Of a stretch of DNA of 36,874 nucleotides, positions 7,671 to 15,557 are shown in pieces. Every line of letters starts with the position of its first letter. The first letter of the stretch is position 1. The notes beneath the pieces are model-generated. The model was given only the letters and a program-made list of their open reading frames with translations, had not been told where the DNA came from and made no database searches. Origin of the DNA: DATMBL01 sp035559295 (lineage in GTDB: Bacteria > Desulfobacterota > Binatia > UBA9968); NCBI GenBank assembly GCA_035559295.1, contig DATMBL010000406.1, forward strand, positions 1 through 36,874, given 5' to 3'. Both the position numbers and the translations under genes were made by a program.

Positions 7671-7798
7671 GAGGTGTGACATGAGCTTGGCTCGCCCGGA
7701 GAGGTGTGATTTTTCTTCGTGATCTTTGTGTTCTTTTGTGGCTATTTTGGTTTTTTTCCTCGGCTCGCGACTCCATGCCGCGTGCTCCGTGCTTTCCA
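7671..7798. repeat. Degenerate short tandem repeats, intergenic
   Basis: The 159 bases between the EamA and MFS genes have three layers of simple repetition. GAGGTGTGA occurs at 7671 and 7701, exactly 30 bases apart. A run with a period of about nine built on CTTTGTG follows (about 7716-7750: CTTCGTGAT, CTTTGTGTT, CTTTTGTGG). A second run uses a ..CCGTGCT unit (about 7772-7795: CCATGCCGCG, TGCTCCGTGCT). No protein with conserved features is readable here on either strand. Confidence 0.5.
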
Positions 7799-8968
7799 TT
7801 AAGACGATGAATCCGGCGGCTCGGGGAGGCCGAAAAAGTACCAGGCGACGAGGAGGGCGAGGCCCAAGATTTCCGGCAACGATGGTGAAAAGCGCACGAG
7901 AGCCCCCGCCGACATACCGCCGATCGAAGAACCCACGAACCCAAAGAAAGTGTAGACAGCCGTGGCAGTCCCTCGTCCGGCGGGAGGGAGTCTCTGGGTG
8001 AGGAAGGCCGGCAGCACCGGTTGGAAGAGGCTATAGCCGAAGAAAAATGCGGCGCCGCTGATGTAGAGCATGAGAGCGTGGCGCGCGCCGAACAGGTAAG
8101 CGACGTAGCCGGCGGTGACCGCCAGCCATCCGACGAGCGTCGGCAGGCGGAGCCGGCCTCGTTTCTCGGCGTAGCGCACATAGGGGAAAACGAAGAGGGC
8201 GCTTGGGAGGAAAATCACGCAGTAAACTTTCCAGAGCTCCGCTCGGTCCAGACCCAACTCGGTCCAATTCAGCGGATAAGTGAAGAAAAACGAATTGAGG
8301 ACGAAAGAGAGCACGAAGGCGGCGGTAAAAATCGGGCGCAGGCCGTCGTGGCCGAGAATCGGGCGCAAGGGGAGCGCCTGGCGCGGCCCGCCGGCGTCTC
8401 GCGGAAAGCAGATCGCAGCGAGCGCCGCGCTTAAGAGGGACAGGGCGGCAAGAAGGTAAAATACGCCGCTCAGGCCGATCCCCGCGGCTAAGATCGGCCC
8501 GCCGAGCGTGCCGATTATAAACGCCGCCCCGACCGCGAGGCCGGTGATCGTGAAGGCCTGGCTACGAACCGTGGGTCGAGTGAGGTCGGCCAACGCGGCG
8601 AGCGCGACCGATCCGACCGCGGCACTCCCTTGAAGCGCTCGGCCGAAGATCAGCTCGTGGATGTCGCCGGCAAGGGCGCACGCAACGCTCCCGAGCGCAA
8701 ACAGGGCGAGCCCGAGCACGACTATCGCTCGCCTGCCCCAGCGATCGCTTGCCCAGCCCAACGGTATCTGGAACATGCATTGCGCCAGCGCGTAGATGCC
8801 GAATGCAACGCCGACAAGCGCGACGGTGGCGCCAGGGTAACGGAGCCCATAGACGCTGAAAATCGGCAAAACGAGAAATACGCCGAGCAGTCGGAGCGAC
8901 GCGATCAGGCTTACGACGAGTACGGGCCCGAGCTCGGAACGAGCGAGTGAGTGCGAGGTTTCAGACAA
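7799..8968 (-). CDS. MFS transporter, YajR-like drug/metabolite proton antiporter type
   Basis: A 389-residue protein with 12 predicted membrane helices. MFS motif A is visible in loop 2-3 (LGWASDRWGRRAIVVLGLAL), and the first half contains the YajR-like stretch LLGVFLVLPIFSVYGLRYPGAT. It ends right after helix 12, without the C-terminal cytoplasmic domain of E. coli YajR. Substrate unknown. The start appears to be a TTG at 8968; no ATG or GTG in frame keeps the full first helix, and the ribosome site (GGAG, about 14 bases away) is poor. It is the last gene of a probable minus-strand unit after the MscS gene, 56 bases downstream of it. Confidence 0.88.
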   Translation of the reverse strand: MSETSHSLARSELGPVLVVSLIASLRLLGVFLVLPIFSVYGLRYPGATVALVGVAFGIYALAQCMFQIPLGWASDRWGRRAIVVLGLALFALGSVACALAGDIHELIFGRALQGSAAVGSVALAALADLTRPTVRSQAFTITGLAVGAAFIIGTLGGPILAAGIGLSGVFYLLAALSLLSAALAAICFPRDAGGPRQALPLRPILGHDGLRPIFTAAFVLSFVLNSFFFTYPLNWTELGLDRAELWKVYCVIFLPSALFVFPYVRYAEKRGRLRLPTLVGWLAVTAGYVAYLFGARHALMLYISGAAFFFGYSLFQPVLPAFLTQRLPPAGRGTATAVYTFFGFVGSSIGGMSAGALVRFSPSLPEILGLALLVAWYFFGLPEPPDSSS

Positions 8969-9024
8969 TGGGGCGCTGCATCTCCGGGTTCTTCGTAGTC
9001 AGAGGTCGCTGGGACGTCGCCACG

Positions 9025-9867
9025 TCATTTTTGCGCTCCGATACCCGCTGCGTCAAACGCTTTTTTCAGCCTGAGGCGGTACTCGCGTCCGACCAGATGT
9101 TGCTGTTGCGGTTGGGTGCGAAGCCTCGCTCTGATTTTGACAACCGATTCAGTGAAGTCTTCGACGCCGAAAACCTCCGGGGGCTCGAGGATGACCGGGC
9201 CGTAGGCGGGATCGCTTTTCAGCTCACTGCCGACGCGGCGCATCACGTCGATCACGAGATCCGGATCTTCGGCGTAGCGAACGGTGACATCGACGATCGA
9301 AGCCGACCAGTCCTTGGACGTATTGGCGAGCGTTTGGATTGCGCCGTTGGGAAACACGTGGACGGTGCCGGAAACGTCGCGCAAGACGACGGTGCGAAAA
9401 GAAACGGCTTCGACCAGTCCCGCGGTGCCGTTGATAACCGCCGAGTCGCCGACGCGGATCTGATCTTCAAGAACGAGAAAAAAGCCGCTTACCAGATCGC
9501 GCACCAGGTGCTGGGCGCCGAAACCGACGGCGATTCCGACGATCCCGGCACCGGCTAGAACCGGCGTGATGTCGAGGCCGACCTGCCCGAGGGCGATCAG
9601 GACGGCGATGAACCAGACCACCACGACCGCAATCGTCCAGAGCACGCTGATAAGCGTCCTGATGCGCGGCAGAACAGCCGCAGGCGTGCCGCCGCGGGCG
9701 CTCGCTGCGTTCACGAGGACGGTTTCGAGCCGATTGAAGGCGGCGCGGAGCAAGCGAAGGGCCAAATAGGCCGCGAGCAGCACCAAAACGATGCGCAGCG
9801 AGGATTTTGCGAACGCGAAGGCGAAGTCCCAGAAACGGCTGGGAAGATTGTCGAGAGTCCCAGACAT
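9025..9867 (-). CDS. Mechanosensitive ion channel of the MscS family
   Basis: A small-conductance mechanosensitive channel that releases solutes on hypo-osmotic shock. 280 aa, about the size of E. coli MscS (286). Membrane helices lie at about 20-42 and 70-92, and the pore-lining TM3 is AGAGIVGIAVGFGAQHLVRD (about 105-125), with its Gly/Ala packing and the hinge glycines. The beta domain follows (GFFLVLEDQIRVGDSAVINGTAG) and then an alpha/beta vestibule to the end. The start is decided by GAGGAGG 8 bases before the ATG at 9867. Located in the inner membrane. It lies between a TatD-like hydrolase and an MFS gene on the same strand. Confidence 0.94.
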   Translation of the reverse strand: MSGTLDNLPSRFWDFAFAFAKSSLRIVLVLLAAYLALRLLRAAFNRLETVLVNAASARGGTPAAVLPRIRTLISVLWTIAVVVVWFIAVLIALGQVGLDITPVLAGAGIVGIAVGFGAQHLVRDLVSGFFLVLEDQIRVGDSAVINGTAGLVEAVSFRTVVLRDVSGTVHVFPNGAIQTLANTSKDWSASIVDVTVRYAEDPDLVIDVMRRVGSELKSDPAYGPVILEPPEVFGVEDFTESVVKIRARLRTQPQQQHLVGREYRLRLKKAFDAAGIGAQK

Positions 9868-9955
9868 GAATACTCCTCCTCAATTCGGGGTAGTTCCTTA
9901 GATTCAGCGGCGCACAATGTAAAGCGGCGAAGGGTAGGCCGACGCGCGGCGCACG

Positions 9956-10732
9956 TCAACGCGACAGCAGCACGCGGCGATCGGCGAGCCACGGGTCGGT
10001 TTCGATCAGGCGGGAGAAGTTGTCTCTTACCAAGCACTCGGTTTCGGCGACCGTTTTCGCCTGCAACTCGGCGAGCGCGCGCACGACATCGGCGAGAACA
10101 CCGGGCGTACCCGGAACGCCCTTGAGCCATTTGAGGCCGCCCGGGTTGTCGGTTTCCGTGAGTAGTAGATGATCCGGGATCTCGCGTGCGATGGTTTTGA
10201 TCGAGTCGGAAAACAGCACTTCGACACCCACGGTAAAGTAAGCCCCGAACTCTGCCAACCGCTTGAGAAGATCGCGCGGACCGGAGTACCAGTGGACGAT
10301 TGCGCGCCGGATATCGTAACGCTCGAGCAGATCCAGGATGAGCCTTTCGGCGCCTTTGGTGTGGAGATTGACGAGTTTGTTTTGTTCTCGCGCCGCAGCG
10401 AGAAAATATTCCAGCACGCGGCGTTGCTCCGGGTAAGTGGACGGGTCGCGCACCCAGTGGAAATCGAGTCCAATCTCGCCGAGAGCGGGGCTCTCGTCGA
10501 TGTAGGGCAACAGCGTCGAAAGTCCTCCCGCATACTCGGGCGCTTGCTTCGGATGAACGCCAAAGATGGGAAGAACGAGATCGCATTGTTCGGCGATGCG
10601 CAGCAGCCGGAGATAGGAAGGCACGTCCATCGCGGTTGCGACGGTGAAGATTTGCCGCTCAGAAATTTCCGCGAGCACGCGCGGCAGATCCGCGCCGTAG
10701 CGGTCGAGGTGGGCATGCGCATCGATCAACAT
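9956..10732 (-). CDS. TatD-family metal-dependent hydrolase
   Basis: A 258-residue amidohydrolase-fold protein. The metal ligands are in place: HAHLD (H6, H8) at the start, the Glu of LGEIGLDFHW (about 91), the His of VNLHTKGAE (about 125), the His of IVHWYSG (about 149) and the Asp of LTETDNPGG (about 199). TatD proteins are DNases or other hydrolases; the conserved VHCFSG motif is replaced by VHWYSG, so it may be a divergent branch and the substrate is uncertain. Start ATG 10732 gives the canonical MLIDAHAHLD beginning. The frame is open much further upstream without family similarity. A fair promoter lies directly upstream. Confidence 0.88.
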   Translation of the reverse strand: MLIDAHAHLDRYGADLPRVLAEISERQIFTVATAMDVPSYLRLLRIAEQCDLVLPIFGVHPKQAPEYAGGLSTLLPYIDESPALGEIGLDFHWVRDPSTYPEQRRVLEYFLAAAREQNKLVNLHTKGAERLILDLLERYDIRRAIVHWYSGPRDLLKRLAEFGAYFTVGVEVLFSDSIKTIAREIPDHLLLTETDNPGGLKWLKGVPGTPGVLADVVRALAELQAKTVAETECLVRDNFSRLIETDPWLADRRVLLSR

Positions 10733-10743
10733 GGGCGGAAGGT

Positions 10744-10772
10744 ATCTTAACTTTGGCGCGACTCGCTCACAA
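10744..10772 (-). promoter_or_regulatory. Putative promoter of the tatD-like gene
   Basis: On the minus strand, -35 TTGTGA (10767-10772) and -10 TAAGAT (10744-10749) are 17 bases apart, directly upstream of the ATG at 10732. The transcript would be nearly leaderless, in keeping with the lack of a Shine-Dalgarno there. Confidence 0.4.
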
Positions 10773-10909
10773 GCGCTCACCCCTAAACCCCGGCGCACTG
10801 CCCGGCGATCAGAACCTGCGCTGCAGCGGGACCTTCGGTACTGCGGTGGTCCAGACCGAGCTGGCCTGCGCCGCGCGCGGGACAATCCCCGGGAGAGCGT
10901 CGCGCCGAC

Positions 10910-10938
10910 TTGACGTCGTCGGCCGAAGCCGTTAGCGT
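10910..10938 (+). promoter_or_regulatory. Possible promoter of the ABC importer operon
   Basis: In the 255-base gap between the divergent tatD-like and ABC genes, TTGACG (10910-10915) is followed 17 bases later by TAGCGT (10933-10938). The -35 is good and the -10 poor. The leader to the ATG at 10988 would be about 45 bases. I see no gene in the rest of the gap. Confidence 0.3.
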
Positions 10939-10987
10939 TGGGCAAAAAATTCAGTCGTTCGGACGCGTAAATCTGAGGGGGGACGCG

Positions 10988-11947
10988 ATGCTTACACGGC
11001 GGCGGTTGCTTATCGGGGTCGCGGCCGGCCTGGGAGCGTGGCCGTTTTTGCAAGGGCGCGGCCTGGGCCAGATCAAGGGCAGATTGGGCTACATGAAGAT
11101 CGTCGATAACGCGGCCATGTTTATGGCGGCTGAAAAGGGTTTTTTCAAAGCGGAAGGACTCGAACTCGAGCCGGTGCCGATGGCCGGCGGCGCGGTGATC
11201 GTGCAAGGAGTCACCTCCGGTGATCTGCAGATCGGCTGGACCAACGTGATCTCGCTCTATCAGGCGCATGTGGAGGGTTTCGACTTCAGGATCATTTCCG
11301 GCGGCGCGACCAACGTAAAAGCGCCGAAGGAAAGCCACGCGATCCTGGTGGGGAAAAACTCCCCGATCACGCGCGCGCGGGACCTCGAGGGCAAAACCGT
11401 AGCGGTGAATACGTTAAACAATATCGTCCATTTGATGGCGATGGCGTGGCTCGATAAGCATGGGGCCGATTCGAGCAGAGTGAAGTTCGTCGAGCTACCG
11501 TTCCCCCAAATGGGTGCGGCGCTCGAGACCGGTCGCGTCGATGCGGTCAGCATCCATGAGCCGTTTGCAACCGCCGCCCAGGACAAAGGCAACGCCAGAG
11601 TGCTGGCCTATCCCTGGGGCGAGGTGATTCCTAAGTTTCTCATCGCCAGCTGGTTCGCATCACAGAAATGGATCGAAAAAAACCGCGGCGCCGTCGAGGG
11701 GTTCGTGCGCGCGATCAGCCGCGGCACCGATCTCATCCGGTCCGATCCGGCGGCCGCGCGCGCAGCGATGATCAAATGGGCGGGTTTGAGTCCGGATCTG
11801 GCGGGAAAAATCGGGCTTCCGGCGTTCGAAAAAGGCGTAGCGGAAAAGGATCTGCAGGTAACGATCGATCTCACTTACAAGTACAAAATGATCCCGCGCT
11901 CTTTTAAAGCCCGTGAGGTGATCAGCGAGCTTGCCCCTCGCGCCTAA
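10988..11947 (+). CDS. ABC transporter substrate-binding protein, NMT1/SsuA type
   Basis: Periplasmic binding protein of a nitrate/sulfonate/taurine-type importer. 319 aa. The start is decided by a run of G (GAGGGGGG) 5-7 bases before ATG 10988. The N-terminus MLTRRRLLIGVAAGLGAW is a Tat-type signal with RRR followed by a hydrophobic core, ending near residue 28. Binding-protein features follow: MFMAAEKGFFKAEGLELE, LQIGWTNV, RARDLEGKTVAVNTLNNI and the second-lobe segment GRVDAVSIHEPFATAA. This NMT1/THI5-like fold binds many small anions and heterocycles, so the ligand is not predictable. It heads an operon with an ATPase and two permeases. The frame is open upstream to 10910 but lacks protein-like sequence there. 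Confidence 0.92.
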   Translation: MLTRRRLLIGVAAGLGAWPFLQGRGLGQIKGRLGYMKIVDNAAMFMAAEKGFFKAEGLELEPVPMAGGAVIVQGVTSGDLQIGWTNVISLYQAHVEGFDFRIISGGATNVKAPKESHAILVGKNSPITRARDLEGKTVAVNTLNNIVHLMAMAWLDKHGADSSRVKFVELPFPQMGAALETGRVDAVSIHEPFATAAQDKGNARVLAYPWGEVIPKFLIASWFASQKWIEKNRGAVEGFVRAISRGTDLIRSDPAAARAAMIKWAGLSPDLAGKIGLPAFEKGVAEKDLQVTIDLTYKYKMIPRSFKAREVISELAPRA

Positions 11948-11978
11948 TCGTTTGCCCGCCTTTCGCCCCTAGCCGGCC

Positions 11979-12005
11979 GGTGGGCGCGCGCGCCGCGCGC
12001 CCACC
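11979..12005 (+). promoter_or_regulatory. Perfect 12-bp GC hairpin between binding-protein and ATPase genes
   Basis: GGTGGGCGCGCG (11979-11990) pairs perfectly with CGCGCGCCCACC (11994-12005) around a CGC loop. It lies 32 bases after the binding-protein stop and ends 9 bases before the ATPase ATG, where no Shine-Dalgarno is visible. There is no T run, so it is not a standard terminator. It may protect the upstream mRNA from 3' exonucleases or limit translation of the ATPase, so that binding protein is made in excess. That role is inference. Confidence 0.7.
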
Positions 12006-12014
12006 GCTTGCCCC

Positions 12015-12791
12015 ATGGCCATTCTGGAAATCGAGAGACTCTCCAAGGCGTACCGCCAGCTCGGCGGGGAGGTGACGCTGGCGATCGAGGAGATCTCGTG
12101 CCGTGTCGAGCCGGGAGAGTTCGTGTCCTTTGTCGGTCCATCGGGTTGCGGTAAGACGACGCTGCTCATGTCGATTGCCGGCCTCCTGCCGCCGACTTCG
12201 GGGCGCATTACCGTCAAGGGCGAGGAAGTCAACGGTCCGCCGTCGAACCTGGTTCTGGTTTTCCAGGAATTCAATAAGTCGCTGTTCGCGTGGCGCTCGG
12301 TTTTGGGTAACGTGCTTTTCGGCCTCGAAGCCAAAGGCGACCGGACGCGCAGCGCCAAGGCGAAGGCCCGGTCGTTGCTCGACCTGGTCGGGCTCAGCGG
12401 TTTTGAAAACCATTATCCCTGGGAGCTCTCCGGCGGGATGCAGCAACGTGTTGCGATCGCCCGCGCGCTCGCCTACGAACCGGAGCTGCTGCTGATGGAC
12501 GAGCCTTTTGGTTCGCTCGATGCCCTGACCCGTCTCGAGCTGGAGGATACCCTCCTCACGCTCTGGCAAGAGCTCGGGACGACGATTCTGTTCATTACGC
12601 ATGATATCGAGGAGGCGATCTATCTTTCGGATCGGATCTGGGTGTTGAGCCGGCGCCCGTCGAGGATCATCGAAGAAATGAGCATCGACTTTCCTCGGCC
12701 TCGAAACCAGCTGACAACGCGCGGCGAGGCGCGCTTCATGGAGCTCAGAAATCGGATTTATCAGCGCATACGCGCGGAGACGACGCGATGA
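12015..12791 (+). CDS. ABC transporter ATP-binding protein, SsuB/TauB type
   Basis: Drives the importer by ATP hydrolysis at the inner face of the membrane. 258 aa. Walker A GPSGCGKT at 41-48, Q-loop Gln at 84 (LVFQEFNKSLFAW), signature LSGGMQQR at 138-145, Walker B LLLMDE at 158-163 with the catalytic Glu at 163, and switch His at 196 (ITHD). The Q-loop with LFAW and the length match the nitrate/sulfonate/taurine branch. No ribosome site is seen before the ATG; a strong hairpin ends 9 bases upstream. The stop overlaps the first permease start (ATGA at 12788-12791), showing coupled translation. Confidence 0.95.
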   Translation: MAILEIERLSKAYRQLGGEVTLAIEEISCRVEPGEFVSFVGPSGCGKTTLLMSIAGLLPPTSGRITVKGEEVNGPPSNLVLVFQEFNKSLFAWRSVLGNVLFGLEAKGDRTRSAKAKARSLLDLVGLSGFENHYPWELSGGMQQRVAIARALAYEPELLLMDEPFGSLDALTRLELEDTLLTLWQELGTTILFITHDIEEAIYLSDRIWVLSRRPSRIIEEMSIDFPRPRNQLTTRGEARFMELRNRIYQRIRAETTR

Positions 12792-13558
12792 CGAAACTCA
12801 ACTGGACGGGGTGGACCGTTCTTGCCGTCCTGGCGCTGGCGTGGGAGTGCGCCGCACGCTTTTATCCCCCGGTCCAGGTCTATGTCCCGCCGCTTACGCA
12901 GGTGTTCACCTCGCTGCTGCGAATCGCCGCCGGCGGCGAAATCGGCGGTCACTTGTTGACCACCGTGAGTCGGTTTGCGACCGGCTATCTCATCGCTTCG
13001 CTCCTGGCGGTCACCGCGGGCGTGGTGCTCGGCTACTTTCCGTTTGCGTACAGCCTCGCGCACGTATTGATTGAGTTCCTTCGGCCGATGCCCTCGGTGG
13101 CGATTATACCGGTGGCGATTCTGTTGCTCGGGCTGACCGATGCGATGATCGTTGCCGTCACGGTCTACGCGAGCGTCTGGCCGGCGCTGGTCAACACCAT
13201 TGACGGGGTTAGGAACATCGACCCCGTGCTTGTGCAAACCGGACGAACATTCGGGTTGGGGTGGGCGCGAGTGCTTTGGAAGGTCGTCTTGCCGGCGGCC
13301 TCTCCGCAGATCGTCACCGGGCTGCGCATCAGCCTTGCGATCGCGCTGATTTTGGTGACCACCGCCGAGATGCTCGCTGCGAGCAAAGGGCTGGGGTTTT
13401 TTGTTCTCGATGAAGAGCGTTCGCTGCGCAACGACCGGATGTACGCCGGCATCGTTTTGGTTGCCTTGCTCGGTTATGTGCTCAACCGCGTGTTTGTTGC
13501 GGCTGCGGACAAGGCACTGCGGTGGCGGAGGGGAGTCGCCGCCCGGCAAGGGTTTTGA
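12788..13558 (+). CDS. ABC transporter permease 1, SsuC/TauC type
   Basis: A 256-residue membrane subunit with about six helices. The ATPase-docking (EAA) loop is at about 155-185, around RTFGLGWARVLWKVVLPAASPQI, with the conserved G and LP; the family end, around ADKALRWRRG, is present. It starts within the stop of the ATPase gene and is followed at once by a second permease of the same family. The two probably form a heterodimeric channel, whereas many relatives of this type use a homodimer. Confidence 0.93.
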   Translation: MTKLNWTGWTVLAVLALAWECAARFYPPVQVYVPPLTQVFTSLLRIAAGGEIGGHLLTTVSRFATGYLIASLLAVTAGVVLGYFPFAYSLAHVLIEFLRPMPSVAIIPVAILLLGLTDAMIVAVTVYASVWPALVNTIDGVRNIDPVLVQTGRTFGLGWARVLWKVVLPAASPQIVTGLRISLAIALILVTTAEMLAASKGLGFFVLDEERSLRNDRMYAGIVLVALLGYVLNRVFVAAADKALRWRRGVAARQGF

Positions 13559-13560
13559 AG

Positions 13561-14334
13561 GTGCAGTATTCGAAGCTGAACGGAGTTTTGTTCTTGACCG
13601 CTTTGCTCATCGCCTGGGAAGTCACCGCGCGACTCGGAGCCGTAAACCCGCTGATCATGCCGGCGCCGAGCCGCATCTTTGTTACATTCCTGTCGTTGAT
13701 CGTTTCCGGCCAAATCCCGAGGCAGATCTTGATCAGCCTGGAGCGGGCCGCCACCGGGTACCTGCTCGCCGCGCTCGTTTGCATTCCGGCCGGGGTTCTG
13801 ATGGGTCTGTTCGAGCGCGTCTACCGCGCGCTCGTAGTGGTCGTCGAGATGCTCCGGCCGGTGCCGCCACCGGTGGTGATTCCCGTGGCGCTGCTGTTTT
13901 TCGGTCTGGAGGATGCAATGAAGATCTTCGTGATCTTTTTCTCCTGCGCCTGGCCGATTCTACTGAACACCCTCGACGGCGTAAAAAGTATCGACCCCGT
14001 CTTATTGAACACCGCGCGCACTTTCGGATTGTCGCGGTGGCGTGCCGTGCGGCAGGTCGTGCTCCCCGCCGCCTCGCCGCAAATACTGACGGGGCTCAGG
14101 GTGAGCCTCCCGATAACGCTGATTCTCGTGGTCATTTCGGAGATGGTCGGAAGCACCGACGGCATCGGCTACTTCATTCTGGATTCGCAGAGGCGGTTCA
14201 GAGTTTCTCAGATGTACGCCGGCATGCTCGCGCTCGCGATCTTGGGTTATCTGCTGAACCAGTTGTTTGACCTTGCGCACCGCCGGGCTCTCCCGTGGCA
14301 TCGCGGCGTGATGAGAGAAAAGGCGATCGCGTGA
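13561..14334 (+). CDS. ABC transporter permease 2, SsuC/TauC type
   Basis: A 257-residue inner-membrane permease, the same family and length as permease 1. The EAA loop reads RTFGLSRWRAVRQVVLPAASPQI, nearly the same as in its partner, but the first helix and the periplasmic loops differ, so duplication is not recent. I chose GTG 13561, two bases after the previous stop, because it gives matching length. A GTG at 13522 would overlap permease 1 by 37 bases. AAGGG lies about 10 bases before 13561. Last gene of the four-gene importer; the FAH-family gene beyond it points the other way. Confidence 0.92.
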   Translation: MQYSKLNGVLFLTALLIAWEVTARLGAVNPLIMPAPSRIFVTFLSLIVSGQIPRQILISLERAATGYLLAALVCIPAGVLMGLFERVYRALVVVVEMLRPVPPPVVIPVALLFFGLEDAMKIFVIFFSCAWPILLNTLDGVKSIDPVLLNTARTFGLSRWRAVRQVVLPAASPQILTGLRVSLPITLILVVISEMVGSTDGIGYFILDSQRRFRVSQMYAGMLALAILGYLLNQLFDLAHRRALPWHRGVMREKAIA

Positions 14335-14366
14335 GGGAGCGTCGGAGTAACGGTATGCGACACTCC

Positions 14367-14383
14367 AGACTCCGGTCTTTTTT
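14367..14383 (+). terminator. Short terminator-like hairpin after the ABC operon
   Basis: AGAC, loop TCCG, GTCT, then a run of six T (14378-14383). The RNA loop UCCG closed by C-G is a stable UNCG tetraloop, which partly makes up for the four-pair stem. It lies 32 bases after the permease stop and abuts the end of the convergent FAH-family gene. Weak by stem length. Confidence 0.35.
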
Positions 14384-15294
14384 CAAACCCGATGCATGCC
14401 GCCGCCCGGCGGCGGCTGCGGCTGGTTTTTCCCCGGCAGCCACTCCGCGTCTTTTCTCGGGCTGTTGCCCCGCACGAGAAACTTGGCGCGTCCGAAGTTT
14501 TCGAATTCGATCTCGATCGTATCGCCCGTGTTAATCGGCGCGAGGCCTTCGTGGTACGTGCCGGTGGCGATGATGTCGCCGGGGTTGAGTCGCACGAAAC
14601 GCGTGAGCCAGGCGATTTGATCCGGAATCTTGTGCGCCATGAACTTGGTGTTGTAGTTTTGCCGCGGCTCTCCGTTGGTCCAAGACTTCACGACCACGTT
14701 GTGCGGGTCTGGAATCTCGTCTTTGGTGATGATCCACGGGCCGCAAGCCCCGTGGGTATCCTGACCCTTGGGAATGAACTGTGTGCGGCGAACCAGTCCC
14801 CGAGTCGAGATGTCGAAGAACGGAACGTAGCCGAAGACATAATCCATCGCCGCCGATTCGGGGACGTTTTTTGCCGTCTTGCCGATGACGAAAGCGAATT
14901 CGGCTTCGGGTTGAAAAACCACCGCCGCCGGAATGTCCACCAATTCGATCGCTTCGCCGGGTCCGACCAGATCGGGCGATTTGTAGAAATATTCGTTCGG
15001 CAGCGTGTCGGGGCTCCGATCCGGCCGGTCGACATAGTTGACGAACGCCGCCAGGCATTTGCTCGGCCGGGGTAACGGGCACCGGAGCTGCACGCTCTCG
15101 AGCGGCAGGCCCTCTTGGGCGGCCATGATCTTCTCGAATCTCCGGCGAAACTTGCCCCAGTTTTCGATAACCTCCTCGATCGCGCGCTGCGGCCCTTTCG
15201 CCTTGCGCGAGCTTATCGCATCGCTTACGTCGACAACCCGGTTGCCGTTCTTGATCACCCCGATTCGATCGTCGTTGAAACGCAGGATCTTCAA
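14383..15294 (-). CDS. Fumarylacetoacetate hydrolase (FAH) family protein
   Basis: FAH-fold enzymes cleave or isomerise 2,4-dioxo acids in aromatic or amino-acid breakdown. 303 aa from a TTG start at 15294, chosen because GGAGGG lies 7 bases before it and a good promoter precedes it; no ATG fits. The N-terminal cap-like part (about 1-75) begins LKILRFNDDRIGVI. The catalytic domain has metal-site stretches FQPEAEFAFVIGK (about 126-138) and FFDISTRG, the KGQDTHGACGPW segment and GDIIATGTYHEGL near the end. Usual NDVSARD is FDISTRG here, so the exact reaction is uncertain. The tail QPPPGGG is encoded by a near-perfect inverted repeat (14398-14416). Minus strand, facing the ABC operon. Confidence 0.9.
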   Translation of the reverse strand: MKILRFNDDRIGVIKNGNRVVDVSDAISSRKAKGPQRAIEEVIENWGKFRRRFEKIMAAQEGLPLESVQLRCPLPRPSKCLAAFVNYVDRPDRSPDTLPNEYFYKSPDLVGPGEAIELVDIPAAVVFQPEAEFAFVIGKTAKNVPESAAMDYVFGYVPFFDISTRGLVRRTQFIPKGQDTHGACGPWIITKDEIPDPHNVVVKSWTNGEPRQNYNTKFMAHKIPDQIAWLTRFVRLNPGDIIATGTYHEGLAPINTGDTIEIEFENFGRAKFLVRGNSPRKDAEWLPGKNQPQPPPGGGMHRV

Positions 15295-15324
15295 TCTCGA
15301 GCCCTCCGCTTTTGGGTTGCGCTT

Positions 15325-15353
15325 ATCATTGCGACAAGCCGACAACTTGTCAA
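15325..15353 (-). promoter_or_regulatory. Putative promoter and operator of the FAH-family gene
   Basis: On the minus strand, a perfect -35 TTGACA (15348-15353) and -10 AATGAT (15325-15330) are 17 bases apart, with a leader of about 24 bases to the TTG at 15294. The palindrome GACAACTTGTC (15341-15351) overlaps the -35, and a further half-site GACAAG lies at 15332-15337, as in a repressor operator. The remaining gap up to the dnaJ-like gene (15558) shows no gene. Confidence 0.5.
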
Positions 15354-15557
15354 ACAAGACCTGCGAACCGAAGTCGTCAAATGAAGGCTGCGATTCTGGC
15401 GCGTCGGCTCCGCCCAGAGACTATGAAAAATTCCTAAGCCAAATCGCGCGAGCCAGTCACGTACTCTCGGATGCAGGCGGGCGCGCAGTTCGCAGGCATA
15501 ACGAGCGGGTTTCGCTTACGGTGCCGATGAGCAACGCTCGCGCGGCACGCGGAAACT

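Noticed and set aside
12103..12495. Open frame overlapping the ABC ATPase in another phase.
   Set aside because: The ATPase frame has Walker A, signature and Walker B in order; the alternative product is Arg/Ser-rich without motifs.
14398..14416. GCCGCCGCCCGGCGGCGGC inverted repeat as a terminator.
   Set aside because: It is inside the FAH-family coding end (encoding PPPGGG), before the stop codon on that strand, and has no T run next to it. It may be only a codon-composition effect.
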